The position numbers were made by a program, and so were the translations under genes. This document shows, piece by piece, positions 1-8,272 of a stretch of 64,000 bases of DNA. The stretch is from Bradyrhizobium aeschynomenes. GTDB taxonomy: Bacteria; Pseudomonadota; Alphaproteobacteria; Rhizobiales; Xanthobacteraceae. How positions within the stretch are numbered: the first letter of the stretch is position 1; every line of letters begins with the position of its first letter. The notes under the pieces are model-generated. The model was not told the DNA's origin. It did no database searches and saw nothing but the letters and a program-made list of their open reading frames with translations. The DNA lies in assembly GCF_013178945.1 (NCBI RefSeq), contig NZ_JABFDM010000002.1, positions 558,001 to 622,000 of the forward strand, written 5' to 3'.

Positions 1-564
1 GGCCTCGATGCCGATGCTCAAGGCCTGCTCGAGCGCTGATAGATCGATGCGCTGCGCAGCACCGAGGGGCTCCAGTGCGATGTCCTCTTCGACCACATAG
101 TCGGGCTCGATGACGTCGTCGGGCTCGATGTCATCCCCTGCCAGCTCGATCTCGGGCTCGACGACGATCTCGGACTCCGCAAGGATGGTCTCGAGCGAGC
201 GCGGCAGCTCGATCGGGCGATGCTCGATGAGCCGGTGCTCGGCGGGATGGTCCTGGATGAGACGGAGCTCGATCGGCTCCGGCGCCGCGAGGCGCAGCGG
301 AGCTGGCGGCGCCGCCACCATCGGCACCGGCCTCTGGCTCGGCACGATGCTCACCTGCTCGGGCTCGACGCGGGATAGCGCCTGCCAAGTCTGGACCGCA
401 GCCTTGGCGTGCCGGAGGTCGTCCAGGAACGATTGCTCGGTGTAGTATCGGCGCCAGCGGCCGCTATCGAACAGCTCGGTGAGATGATCGAGGCGCCGTT
501 CGGCAAGCGCGCACCAGCGCGCGGCCAGTTCGCGGCTGCAAGCCACGTCCGGTCGATGTGTCAT
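1..564 (-). CDS. TIGR03809-type hypothetical protein (3' end outside window)
   Basis: The reading frame starts with ATG at 564 and stays open for 188 codons to the window edge, so the C-terminus is missing. The N-terminus (MTHRPDVACSRELAARWCAL, then a run with WRRYY) matches what I remember of the TIGR03809 family, known from Bradyrhizobium and Rhodopseudomonas and of unknown function. After about residue 75 the protein becomes rich in Pro, Glu and Ile, with short repeats of the type IEPD/IEL that suggest an unstructured acidic tail. There is no signal peptide and no membrane segment. No strong ribosome site precedes the ATG. Function is unknown. Confidence 0.65.
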   Translation of the reverse strand, partial: MTHRPDVACSRELAARWCALAERRLDHLTELFDSGRWRRYYTEQSFLDDLRHAKAAVQTWQALSRVEPEQVSIVPSQRPVPMVAAPPAPLRLAAPEPIELRLIQDHPAEHRLIEHRPIELPRSLETILAESEIVVEPEIELAGDDIEPDDVIEPDYVVEEDIALEPLGAAQRIDLSALEQALSIGIEA

Positions 565-1032
565 AGATAAGCCCGTGAAAAAGGGGGACGGACGCACTCG
601 GCACGAATCAACGCAACGTGACGTGAATATTTTGTGGAAAAGGTTAACAAAGTCTAGCTAACGCCATGTTCTTTGGCGGCCAAACCGTAGTCGTGCGGAA
701 ATTTCGTCCGCGTTCGATCGAGCCGTGGCCGCATCCGACAACGCAGGCTTGATCGCTCAGCTGATCCAGCAACCCGGGCGTGCAGCGCTGCCAGTCAACG
801 ACACGGGCGGTCGGACGCCGCTGCGCGAGCGCATCGCTTGAAAATGAAAGAGCCGTCCGGGGGGACAACCGGACGGCTCGAGCCATATGGGCGCTTGGGG
901 TGGATGGGCGCTCGCGCCGTATATAGCCTTGGGGAGGGGATCACCGCTCCCACATACCTTCTGTCGTGATCGCCCGAACACACGTTCAAAATGAAGGTAG
1001 GAATTTTCAGGCATTCACGAAAACGTTGACGT
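565..1032. other. Intergenic stretch, 468 bp
   Basis: No convincing gene. It holds the hairpin terminator at 844-878. A plus-strand reading ending with TGA at 839-841 gives a plausible-looking peptide (ending NDTGGRTPLRERIA) but has no ATG in frame, and a 28-codon frame from ATG 666 precedes it in another frame, so a decayed or frameshifted small gene is possible. Confidence 0.4.
844..878 (-). terminator. Hairpin terminator after the ECF / anti-sigma / subtilase operon
   Basis: A perfect 10-bp stem (AGCCGTCCGG / CCGGACGGCT, 851-860 with 869-878) encloses an 8-base loop. Read on the minus strand it is followed by a T-rich tail (CTTTCATTTT). It lies about 155 bases after the subtilase stop codon. 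Confidence 0.55.
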
Positions 1033-2706
1033 CTATTGCTGCGCCGGCCGAACGCCGCCTTCGGCCGGAGAGTCCCCGGTTGCCATCGCTGCGGCGGAGG
1101 CCGGGCGGAGCTCGCGCACGGGCGCTGCGTGCTGCTCCTCATCCCGCGGCAGTCCGGCCGCGGGCGCCGCCGAGACCGTTGGCCCGTCCTGGGGCGACGC
1201 CACGGCCTGGACCGCAGCCAACGCATCCGCCTGCCCTGCCCCATACAGCTCGTCCTGTCCGGGCGCGCCGAGATCGCGCGCGGTCCTGGTCAGCACCGTG
1301 CGCACCGTCTCCGGCTTCAGCGCGGGGTTGCGCTCCAGCACCAGCGCTGCGAGGCCGCTGACATAGGCCGCCGAGAACGACGTGCCTGAAATGATCTGAT
1401 ACTTGCCGTCCGGCGCCGGCAGGAAGATGTCGGCGCCGGGGGCCGCAAGCGCGACGTAGTTGCCGCGGTTCGACGCCGGCAGCAGCTGATCCCTGGTGTC
1501 GGTCGCACTGACGGCGATGACGTTCGGATTGGCGGCTGGATAGAGCGGCGGCGATTTCGCGCCGGCATTGCCGGCCGCGGCGATCATCACGACGTCCTTC
1601 GCCGCGACGGCCGCGATCGCCCGCTCGATCACCGCATCCTTCGGACCGGCGAAGCTCATATTGACGATCTGCGCGCCGTGCAGCGCCGCGTAGTCCAGCG
1701 CCTTGAGGATGACATAGGAGCTGCTCTCCGGGCCGCCGCCCTTCTTGGCCACGCCGAACGCGCGGATCGCGATGATCCGCGCATAGGGCGCGCTGCCCAT
1801 CAGCCGCTTGTGCGACACGATCACGCCGGCGATGCCGGTGCCATGGACATGCGGCATTTCATCTCCGCCGAGCGCGTCGAACGCATCGAAGGCGGCGTCG
1901 GCGAATTCCGGATGCTTGAGGTCTACTCCGGAATCGATCACGGCGATGGTGACGTTCGAGCCCTGGGCCAGCCTGTGCGCCTCGGGCAGCCGCAGCTTCG
2001 TCAGCGCATATTGCGCCGGATCGCCTTCGGCGGGCGGCGCGCTCTGCTGCAGCGTGTAGCGATAGTTCGGCTGCACCGAACGGACGCTGCGATCGGCGGC
2101 AAGACGGCGGCTGACCGCCGCGATCGAGCTTCGGTCGGTGATCCGGAACAGCCCGACGGTGGCGCCGATCAGGGGAAAGCTCTGCGAGCTGATGCGCTGC
2201 AGGCCGTGACGGCGCGCCAGCGCGTCGGCCTGGTCCGGCGAGAGATTGCCGTCGAGCTCGGCGACCAGCTCGCCGGCAATGATGTTGAGGCCTGCGGCCG
2301 CCGTGGCCTGAGGCGCGCGGCGCTGCGCGGCCTTGACGGATTTCGGCTTGCCCGACCGTCCGCCGTTCGACGTCTCCCTGTCAGGGCCGCCATCGGCTGT
2401 CTGAGGCGGCCGCCTCAGACATTCACCCGACGCGCTGCGGTCGGGCGGGCTGCAGGATGTCTGCAGGTTCGGCGAGAAGCGCGCAGTCGGCAGCGCCGGC
2501 CGCAGGCCGATGCCGGAGCCGGGCCCCGGCGTGCGCATGGCCGCGCCCGGATTGAGGGTCGGTACGCGGCTCGGCATGTTGATGGTGGGGGAGCGCATCA
2601 TCGCCTGCGCCGACGCGCTGATGGCTCCGCTCACGAGAGCGAGGGCCACGGCAGCGCTCAGTGCGGCGGGACGACGTGCGGAACGCAGCAACGCGCTGAA
2701 CGACAT
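1033..2706 (-). CDS. Secreted subtilisin-like serine protease (S8) with propeptide
   Basis: 557 residues. A signal peptide covers about residues 1-35 (positive N-terminus, hydrophobic core, ASA-QA). A low-complexity Pro/Arg linker follows. A propeptide-like region at about 145-216 resembles inhibitor I9 prodomains. The catalytic S8 domain follows. The triad is visible as Asp258 (VIDSGVD), His288 (HVHGTG) and Ser443 (SGTSFSAA), with the oxyanion Asn380 in AAAGN. It should act outside the cytoplasmic membrane as a processing or quality-control protease. It is the last gene of an operon with an ECF sigma factor and its membrane anti-sigma, 27 bases after the anti-sigma stop. It may therefore be both a target of the sigma factor and part of its signalling. 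Fold and catalytic class are secure; the substrate is unknown. Confidence 0.88.
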   Translation of the reverse strand: MSFSALLRSARRPAALSAAVALALVSGAISASAQAMMRSPTINMPSRVPTLNPGAAMRTPGPGSGIGLRPALPTARFSPNLQTSCSPPDRSASGECLRRPPQTADGGPDRETSNGGRSGKPKSVKAAQRRAPQATAAAGLNIIAGELVAELDGNLSPDQADALARRHGLQRISSQSFPLIGATVGLFRITDRSSIAAVSRRLAADRSVRSVQPNYRYTLQQSAPPAEGDPAQYALTKLRLPEAHRLAQGSNVTIAVIDSGVDLKHPEFADAAFDAFDALGGDEMPHVHGTGIAGVIVSHKRLMGSAPYARIIAIRAFGVAKKGGGPESSSYVILKALDYAALHGAQIVNMSFAGPKDAVIERAIAAVAAKDVVMIAAAGNAGAKSPPLYPAANPNVIAVSATDTRDQLLPASNRGNYVALAAPGADIFLPAPDGKYQIISGTSFSAAYVSGLAALVLERNPALKPETVRTVLTRTARDLGAPGQDELYGAGQADALAAVQAVASPQDGPTVSAAPAAGLPRDEEQHAAPVRELRPASAAAMATGDSPAEGGVRPAQQ

Positions 2707-2733
2707 GGAGCCTCCGATGGACGCCTCGGACGG

Positions 2734-3582
2734 CTATTGAGCAGCCACCGCAAGGTTGACGATCTTCTCCCGCGCAAGGCGGCCGATCAGCCCATCGGCG
2801 TCGGCCTTCGACAGCGGCTGGCCGCCGAGCTGCAACTTGAACAGCCCGCCCTTGGCGCCCTCGACGATCGAGGCCTGGTAGCTGTCGAGCAGCGCGGTGA
2901 TATCGGCCATCCGCGCATCCGGCGCGAACCGCACAAGCGCATAGACGGGCGCCGTCGAACCGGCGACCTGCGGTCCGAGGCCGCGGATCAGCGGCGCAGC
3001 CGGTGCCGGGGCCTCGGCCATGCGCGACGACGCCATGCGCTCGGGCGCCCGCTCGACCGGAGCCGGGGCCGCGGCGCTGGGCGGCGGCGGAGCCGGCATC
3101 GGCTTGCTCGCAGGCTCGGGAGCGGCACTCTTGTCCTGGAGAACCGAAGCGGTCTGGTAGGTCGCAATCTGCGAGCGCATCAGCACGGTGCCGATGATGC
3201 CGGCCTGCGCTACGACGAGCAGCGCGCCCAGGCTCACGGTCCACACCAGCGTGCGCGGCGACAGGCTCTCGAAGAACGCCATGACGCGCGCGCCGACGCC
3301 GGGCGCTGCCTTGGGCGCCTGCTCCGGCTCGGCCTCGATCGCGGCGAACAGCTTTTGCATCGCACGCATCGACGGCGCGCCGAGACTTTCGTTCAGCGCG
3401 ATGGTCTCGGCATATTCCTTCTGGATTTCCGCATATTGCCGGGCGAGATCCGCGTCCTGCGCCAGCGCCTCCTCGACGCGCCGCATGTCGCGCGCATTGA
3501 GCGTGCCGGCGGCGTACCACGGCAACAGCAACTCGACGTCACCGGGCTCTTGCTCCAGCATCTTCTTGCTCAAAGCCATCAT
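2734..3582 (-). CDS. Membrane anti-sigma factor with periplasmic propeptide-like domain
   Basis: 282 residues. The N-terminal 85 residues look like a cytoplasmic anti-sigma domain (LLLPWYAAGTLNARDMRRVE), without the His-Cys-Cys zinc motif. One membrane segment lies at about 111-134. A Pro/Ala linker (155-200) follows, then a compact outer domain at about 213-280. The start overlaps the sigma gene stop (ATGA, 3579-3582), which implies translational coupling. The outer domain (PVYALVRFAPDARM, then GGLFKLQL, then LAREKIVNLAV) has the strand-helix pattern of subtilase propeptides, including that of the neighbouring protease. This suggests it might bind that protease. The anti-sigma role rests on position and topology; the outer-domain reading is my inference. 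Confidence 0.75.
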   Translation of the reverse strand: MMALSKKMLEQEPGDVELLLPWYAAGTLNARDMRRVEEALAQDADLARQYAEIQKEYAETIALNESLGAPSMRAMQKLFAAIEAEPEQAPKAAPGVGARVMAFFESLSPRTLVWTVSLGALLVVAQAGIIGTVLMRSQIATYQTASVLQDKSAAPEPASKPMPAPPPPSAAAPAPVERAPERMASSRMAEAPAPAAPLIRGLGPQVAGSTAPVYALVRFAPDARMADITALLDSYQASIVEGAKGGLFKLQLGGQPLSKADADGLIGRLAREKIVNLAVAAQ

Positions 3583-4148
3583 GGCCAGCCTCTTTCAATG
3601 CCGGCCGCCTTCAGGAGTTCGGCCAATTTCTTGCGCGCATAGAACAGGCGCGTCTTGACGGTATTTTCCGGAATTCCGACGATCTCGGCCACCTCCTCCA
3701 CGGACTTCTCGTGGTAGTAGACGAGATCGACGATCTCCCGGTGATCAGGCGAAAGCGCCGTCAGGCACTTGCGCAGGGCTTCGCCGGTATTCTTCTTCTG
3801 GACCGCCACCTCCGGATCGTCGGACGTGTCCTCGATCGCGTTGGCAGCTTCGTCCTCCAGCTCAACGTCCTTGCGGCGCCGAAGTGCCGAGAGGGCCTTG
3901 AACCGCGTGATGGCCAGCAGCCAGGTGGAGACGGCAGAACGGCCCTCGAACTTGCCGGCCTGACGCCACACGTCGAGAAAGACCTCACTGATGAGATCCT
4001 CCGCGACCTGTTCGTCCCGCACGAGCCGGAGCCCGAAGCGGTACACCCTGACATGATGCCGTCCGTACAGCACCTGCATGGCGAGCCGGTCGCCTTGAGC
4101 GATCCGGGCAATCAGGGTTTCATCTGACGCCGCTGCTGTCACGCTCAA
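3579..4148 (-). CDS. RNA polymerase ECF-family sigma factor
   Basis: 189 residues from the TTG at 4148. Region 2 is clear (AEDLISEVFLDVWRQ, then STWLLAITRFKALSALRRRK), and so is region 4 (LSPDHREIVDLVYYHEKSVE, then IPENTVKTRLFYARKKL). A longer frame opens at 4262, but its first 38 residues do not look like a sigma factor. The family starts near SVTAAASDETLIARIAQGD, so TTG is preferred, with GAGACG a few bases upstream; GTG at 4142 is an alternative. It is the first gene of a three-gene operon with a membrane anti-sigma and a secreted subtilase, a layout typical of an envelope-signal response. The ECF subgroup was not determined. Confidence 0.88.
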   Translation of the reverse strand: MSVTAAASDETLIARIAQGDRLAMQVLYGRHHVRVYRFGLRLVRDEQVAEDLISEVFLDVWRQAGKFEGRSAVSTWLLAITRFKALSALRRRKDVELEDEAANAIEDTSDDPEVAVQKKNTGEALRKCLTALSPDHREIVDLVYYHEKSVEEVAEIVGIPENTVKTRLFYARKKLAELLKAAGIERGWP

Positions 4149-4463
4149 TGGCCGTCTCGCAAAGTTGGTCTGGAGGAACGAGCTTGCGGTTCGAATACAA
4201 CCGCAAAATTCTTGAAAATACCGGAAAGATACGTCCCCACGTGTGAGCTGGCGCACAGACACGCGAATTTTGCTGCACCGCTCGGGGCGATCGCGCCCTG
4301 CCGGTTCCCGGCTGCCATGCTACGCCCTACCCTCACCAACTGCCCCCAAAGCCGTGAACTCCCTGTCGCGGCACGACACCGGCGCGACCGTCGTCCCAGT
4401 TCCATAGATACCAAAGCTAAAGGCTTTCCCACGTAGATTTTTCGACGATCGATCAGCGAACAG
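4149..4463. other. Divergent promoter region, ECF sigma versus diguanylate cyclase
   Basis: 315 bases between two divergent genes, so promoters for both should lie here. I looked for GGAAC-type alphaproteobacterial stress promoters on the minus strand. GGAAC occurs near 4300-4310 and 4400, but neither copy is followed at the right distance by a clean second element. No hairpin or repeat stands out. Confidence 0.4.
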
Positions 4464-5612
4464 ATGGGCATTATGGCACCACCAGTTTCGATACCGCTCG
4501 TTGGCGAGACGGGTGGCTCGAAGTCGTCCCCGTCGGGCGACCTGCGCGTGCGCCGGGCCGGCCGCCGCCGCCAGATGCTGGCCCTGATCGCCGGTTGCTA
4601 CCTGATCGACGCCGTCATCCTGCTGATTTACGCCCAGGCCGGAACCGTGCCGGTCACGATCGCGCCATCTTATGCCGCGATCGGCATTCTCACCGTCGCG
4701 CTGTGGACCGCCTTGTCGGAGAGCGGTTTCAACGACCGCTTCCGCGATCACTATCTCGTGGTGCCGCAATCGCTGGTCAGCATGATGGTGACGGTGGCCT
4801 TCTGCTACATCGCGCCTGAAGTCAGCATCCTGTTCCTGTGCACGCTGTACATCGTCGTCGCCTTCGCCTCGCTGCGCGCCACCCCGCGGCAGAGCGCGAT
4901 CTGCTGGACGTTCCTGGCGCTCGGGCTCGCCGCCTTGTTCCTGCTCACCGACAAGCCGCTCGGCATGCCGCATGACAGCGGGTTGGAGCGGCTCGCGACG
5001 CTGCTGGTGTTCCTGCTGACGATCGCCGGCTGCATGTTCCTCGGAATCTTCTCCAGCGCGCTGCGCGAGACGCTGTATCAGCGCGGCCTGAAGCTGACGG
5101 AGGCCTATCGCCGCATCGAGGAGCTCGCCGAGCTCGACGAGCTCACCGGCGCGCTGAACCGGCGCTCCATCATGCACGTGCTGGACGAGGAGATGGCGCG
5201 ATCGCGCCAGGCCGGCAAGCCGTGCTCGGTCGTGCTGATCGACCTCGACTGGTTCAAGCGCATCAACGACAGCCATGGTCATCCGACCGGCGACGACGTG
5301 CTGCGCACCTTCGCCATCACGATGTTCGCCAACATTCGCGGCAGCGACCGCTTCGGCCGCTATGGCGGCGAGGAATTCCTGCTGGTGCTGCCCGGCGCGC
5401 CGGCGGAGCCCGCGGCGCGGCTCGCCGAGCGCCTGCGCCGGATCGTCGCCGAGCTCGAATGGAGCGCGTTCTCGACCGGCCTGCAGGTCACGTTCTCGGC
5501 CGGCGTCGCGACCGCGCGTGGCGACGAAACCGCCGATTCGCTGCTCGCCCGGGCCGATCGCGCGCTCTATGACTCCAAGGCGCAGGGACGCAACCGCGTC
5601 ACCAGCGCCTGA
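4464..5612 (+). CDS. Membrane diguanylate cyclase (GGDEF)
   Basis: 382 residues. The N-terminal half has about six hydrophobic segments (roughly 38-58, 65-83, 98-115, 118-136, 145-162, 177-197), followed by a short helical linker. The C-terminal GGDEF domain carries GGEEF at 301-305, which should make cyclic di-GMP from two GTP. RGSD at 292-295, exactly five residues before it, is a product-inhibition (I) site. Other expected motifs are present (DELTGALNRRS, LIDLDWFKRINDSHGHPTGD). ATG 4464 is used; ATG 4473 is an equally possible start. The downstream DUF2336 gene begins 11 bases after the stop, so the two are probably co-transcribed. The input signal for the membrane domain is unknown. Confidence 0.9.
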   Translation: MGIMAPPVSIPLVGETGGSKSSPSGDLRVRRAGRRRQMLALIAGCYLIDAVILLIYAQAGTVPVTIAPSYAAIGILTVALWTALSESGFNDRFRDHYLVVPQSLVSMMVTVAFCYIAPEVSILFLCTLYIVVAFASLRATPRQSAICWTFLALGLAALFLLTDKPLGMPHDSGLERLATLLVFLLTIAGCMFLGIFSSALRETLYQRGLKLTEAYRRIEELAELDELTGALNRRSIMHVLDEEMARSRQAGKPCSVVLIDLDWFKRINDSHGHPTGDDVLRTFAITMFANIRGSDRFGRYGGEEFLLVLPGAPAEPAARLAERLRRIVAELEWSAFSTGLQVTFSAGVATARGDETADSLLARADRALYDSKAQGRNRVTSA

Positions 5613-5623
5613 GCGATCCCAAG

Positions 5624-6733
5624 ATGTCCGCGAAACCCGCCCGCAAACAAGGCCTGCTGGAGGAGCTGGAGGACACCCTCGCGCACGGCACCGTGGCGCG
5701 CCGGGTCGAGACCCTGCGCAAGGTGACCGACCTGTTCGTCGACGGCGCAGCCGACTTTGCCGACGACCAGGTCGCGCTGTTCGACGACGTGTTCGAATGC
5801 CTGATCGACCATATCGAGGTCTCGGCCCGTGCCCTGCTCGCGCGACGGCTCGCGCCGCTCGCGTCGGCGCCGCCGCGAACGCTGCACCGGCTGGCCGACG
5901 ACGACGCCATCGAGGTCGCCGGTCCCGTGCTGTCGAAATCCGAGCGGCTCGACGACGCGGCCCTGATCCGGACCGCGGAGACGAAGAGCCAGGCACACCT
6001 GCTGGCGATCTCGATCCGCCGCGTGCTCAGCCGCGCCGTCACCGACATTCTGCTCCGGCGCGGCAATGACGAGGTCGTTCACAGCACCGTCAGCAATCCC
6101 GGCGCCGACCTGTCGGACAGCAGCTACGACACGCTGCTCGACCGCGCCGCGCTGGACGAGAACCTCGCCGCATGCCTCGCGATGCGGCCCAATCTGCCCC
6201 GCCACCACTATCTGAAGCTCGTCGCCAAGGCCTCGGCCACGGTGCGCGCACGGCTGGAAGCGGCCAATCCCAAGCTGGCGCAGGAGGTCTCGTCCGCGGT
6301 GCGGACCGCAGGCCGGCGCGCGCGATCGAGCGCCGTGGCGCTCACCAGCCAGACCGAGATCGCCCATGCCCTGGTGCGCTCGCTGCATGCCGATGGCCGG
6401 CTCGACGACCGTCTCGTCGTGCAGTTCACCGAGCAGCGCAAGTTCGACGAGGCCAATGCGGCGGTCGCCGCCCTGGCCAACGTTCCGGTCGCGATTGCCG
6501 AGAGCATCATGATCGAAAGCCGCGCCGAGGGCGTGATGATCCTCGCCAAGGTCGCAGGCCTGTCATGGCCGGCGGTCGAGTCGATCATCCGGATGCGCGA
6601 CGAGCTGGCTGGCTCCGCGCCGACCGACCTGATCGCCTGCAAGGCGACCTATGCGCAGCTGCGGCGCTCCACGGCGCAGCAGGTGCTGCGCTTTCATCGC
6701 GTGCAGGACACCGCGACCGCGCCGCAGGCCTGA
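5624..6733 (+). CDS. DUF2336 domain protein
   Basis: 369 residues, soluble, with no signal peptide or membrane segment. The sequence is almost all helical and rich in Ala, Leu, Asp and Arg, as in DUF2336 proteins of alphaproteobacteria, which look like helical-repeat scaffolds. Phrases such as RVETLRKVTDLFVDGAADFA near the N-terminus fit the family. It follows the diguanylate cyclase by 11 bases. Family members often sit beside signalling or motility genes and may be c-di-GMP-linked adaptors, but that role is inferred, not shown here. Confidence 0.75.
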   Translation: MSAKPARKQGLLEELEDTLAHGTVARRVETLRKVTDLFVDGAADFADDQVALFDDVFECLIDHIEVSARALLARRLAPLASAPPRTLHRLADDDAIEVAGPVLSKSERLDDAALIRTAETKSQAHLLAISIRRVLSRAVTDILLRRGNDEVVHSTVSNPGADLSDSSYDTLLDRAALDENLAACLAMRPNLPRHHYLKLVAKASATVRARLEAANPKLAQEVSSAVRTAGRRARSSAVALTSQTEIAHALVRSLHADGRLDDRLVVQFTEQRKFDEANAAVAALANVPVAIAESIMIESRAEGVMILAKVAGLSWPAVESIIRMRDELAGSAPTDLIACKATYAQLRRSTAQQVLRFHRVQDTATAPQA

Positions 6734-6750
6734 TCGATCCTGCCGTCACC

Positions 6751-7389
6751 TCAGTAGCGCAGCACGCGTGCCCCGATGGCGGCGCCGAGCCCGGCGACGA
6801 TCAGCGCTGCGGCCGTATACCAGGTGGCGACGAACAGGGGTGAGTCGTCGTTGCAGTGCGCGGCGTAGAGCGTGGCCGCAACGCCCGCCGAGACCAGTCC
6901 GGCAATGGCGCCCGCAACCGCCGGGCGCGCCGGCGCGCCGTGGCGCAGCCCGAACAGCGCGGCCGCCAGGACCGGCAGCGACAGCGCGGGAATCGCGGCC
7001 ATGCACAGCATCGAATTATGCCCCATCAGTCGCGTCATCATCGGCTCCCGCTGCGGCAGCATCATCTCGGCGGCGATGCCGCCGATCAGAACCACGATCG
7101 GCGCGATCAGCAGCCAGCTCCAGCCATGCAGCGACGCTTCGGGCCGCGACAGATGCAGGCTGAGGATCAACGCCGGGATCGCCAGCGCCGTGGTGACGAT
7201 GAACTTCAGGTCGAAGAACGGATTTCGGACCGCGATCCAGATGTCCGGCCGGACGCCGAGGCCGACCAGCAGCATCGCTGTCGACACCGGCGTCGCCGCC
7301 ATCAGCGCCAACGCCATGACGATGCCGACGGGCTGCGCGCGCTGCCCGTTGTCTGCGGCCAAAGTGCGGATGAGCTGATCGGTGTCCAT
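6751..7389 (-). CDS. nrsF: NrsF-family membrane anti-sigma factor (DUF1109)
   Basis: 212 residues from ATG at 7387-7389, two bases after the sigma stop codon. A short cytoplasmic N-terminus (MDTDQLIRTLAADNGQRAQP) is followed by six hydrophobic segments. Motifs typical of NrsF/DUF1109 proteins are present (GHNSMLCM, then AAHCNDDSPLF). Two cysteines, one in each of these motifs, are the kind used to sense metal or redox stress in the Caulobacter homologue. NrsF holds the ECF factor SigF inactive at the membrane. A longer upstream frame exists but runs through the sigma gene and is not used. Confidence 0.85.
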   Translation of the reverse strand: MDTDQLIRTLAADNGQRAQPVGIVMALALMAATPVSTAMLLVGLGVRPDIWIAVRNPFFDLKFIVTTALAIPALILSLHLSRPEASLHGWSWLLIAPIVVLIGGIAAEMMLPQREPMMTRLMGHNSMLCMAAIPALSLPVLAAALFGLRHGAPARPAVAGAIAGLVSAGVAATLYAAHCNDDSPLFVATWYTAAALIVAGLGAAIGARVLRY

Positions 7390-7391
7390 GA

Positions 7392-7937
7392 TCAATTGTC
7401 CCGTAGCTTGGCCGTGAGGGTTGAGAGCGCCCGGTGCAGCGCCACCCGCACCGCGCCCTCGCTCATTGAAAATTTCTGTGCCGTCTGCTTGATCGAGGCG
7501 GCCTCGACCGCGATCGACTGCAGCACGTCGCGCTGGCGCTGGGGCAGCGTCTTCAGCTGCGCCTCGACCTCGCCGGCGGAAACGCTCGGCGCCGGCGGCT
7601 CGTCGGCCAGCGTCTCCGAGAAATCGTCGATGTCGACGAACACCCGCCGGCCGCGCCGGCGCAGCATGTCGATCAGCTTGTTGCGCGCGATCGCAAACAG
7701 CCAGGGCGCGAACGGCGCGCTCGTGTCCCAGGTGTGCCGCTTCAGATGAACCGCCAACAGAATTTCCTGCACGATGTCCTCGGCCTGATCGGGGGGCTGA
7801 CCGGCGCGCGACAGCCCGCGCCGTGATGCTGCGCGCAACACCGGCGTGATCGCCTTCAGCAGACGATGATAGGCTTCGTCGTCTCCGGCGACGGCCTGGC
7901 GCATCCAGGCTGTCCACTCGTCGTCACGCTCGCGCAC
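7392..7937 (-). CDS. sigF: ECF sigma factor, SigF type
   Basis: 181 residues from GTG at 7937, chosen because GGGAG sits about seven bases upstream. Region 2 (QAEDIVQEILLAVHLKRHTW, then PWLFAIARNKLIDMLRRRGR) and region 4 (LPQRQRDVLQSIAVEAASIK, then MSEGAVRVALHRALSTL) are clear. The partner NrsF gene follows directly, which identifies the SigF group; in Caulobacter this pair responds to heavy-metal and oxidative stress. A promoter of the SigF type lies just upstream, so the pair is probably autoregulated. Confidence 0.88.
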   Translation of the reverse strand: MRERDDEWTAWMRQAVAGDDEAYHRLLKAITPVLRAASRRGLSRAGQPPDQAEDIVQEILLAVHLKRHTWDTSAPFAPWLFAIARNKLIDMLRRRGRRVFVDIDDFSETLADEPPAPSVSAGEVEAQLKTLPQRQRDVLQSIAVEAASIKQTAQKFSMSEGAVRVALHRALSTLTAKLRDN

Positions 7938-7956
7938 CTACGCTCCCACCCCGATA

Positions 7957-7982
7957 GTTCGCCTCGGCCTGGAGTTTGTTAC
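7957..7982 (-). promoter_or_regulatory. Putative autoregulatory SigF promoter
   Basis: On the minus strand GTAAC (7982-7978) is followed after exactly 16 bases by CGAAC (7961-7957). This matches the GTAACC / CGAA promoter pattern I recall for Caulobacter SigF. Initiation a few bases downstream would leave a leader of about 10-15 bases before the sigF GTG. Confidence 0.6.
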
Positions 7983-7996
7983 GTCACGGGGCCCGG

Positions 7997-8016
7997 TGAT
8001 CACAAATTCGTGATCA
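7997..8016. promoter_or_regulatory. Inverted repeat, candidate operator
   Basis: A perfect 7-bp inverted repeat, TGATCAC-N6-GTGATCA, lies 15 bases upstream of the putative SigF -35 element. Its symmetry suits a dimeric regulator. No specific family is assigned. Confidence 0.45.
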
Positions 8017-8272
8017 ATCGTTTAGCCTCCGAACGATCCGAGTTGCGCCACACGGAGAGCACGCAACCGGGCAAATCTCGGAACCGCTCCATAGCACTGA
8101 ATCGGTCCGCGCAGGATCGGTTTGTGAGCCGTGCCGCAGAGGCCGTCGACCCGGTTCGACGCCGCCTCGCTTTTGCCGTGAGCGGCAGGAAGATACCCAT
8201 TTTCTGCCCCGTTCTCGACATCTGTCGGGGTCCAACTCCGTCATGGGCTGGCAGGATGGGGAGAAGGCCAAT

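Larger units (their letters stand above)
7938..8272. other. Divergent intergenic region between sigF and a secreted-protein gene
   Basis: 335 bases. The left part holds the SigF-type promoter (7957-7982) and an inverted repeat (7997-8016). The right part ends with the ribosome site for the gene at 8273. Nothing else is recognised. Confidence 0.6.

Noticed and set aside
1678..3642. Long plus-strand frame of about 650 codons across the subtilase and anti-sigma genes
   Set aside because: It lies antisense to genes with clear catalytic and membrane features, and its translation is Arg/Ala-rich without motifs. It is a by-product of high GC content.
4320..5996. Minus-strand frame of about 560 codons opposite the diguanylate cyclase
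   Set aside because: The plus strand encodes a full GGDEF protein with active and inhibitory sites; the minus product has no motif.
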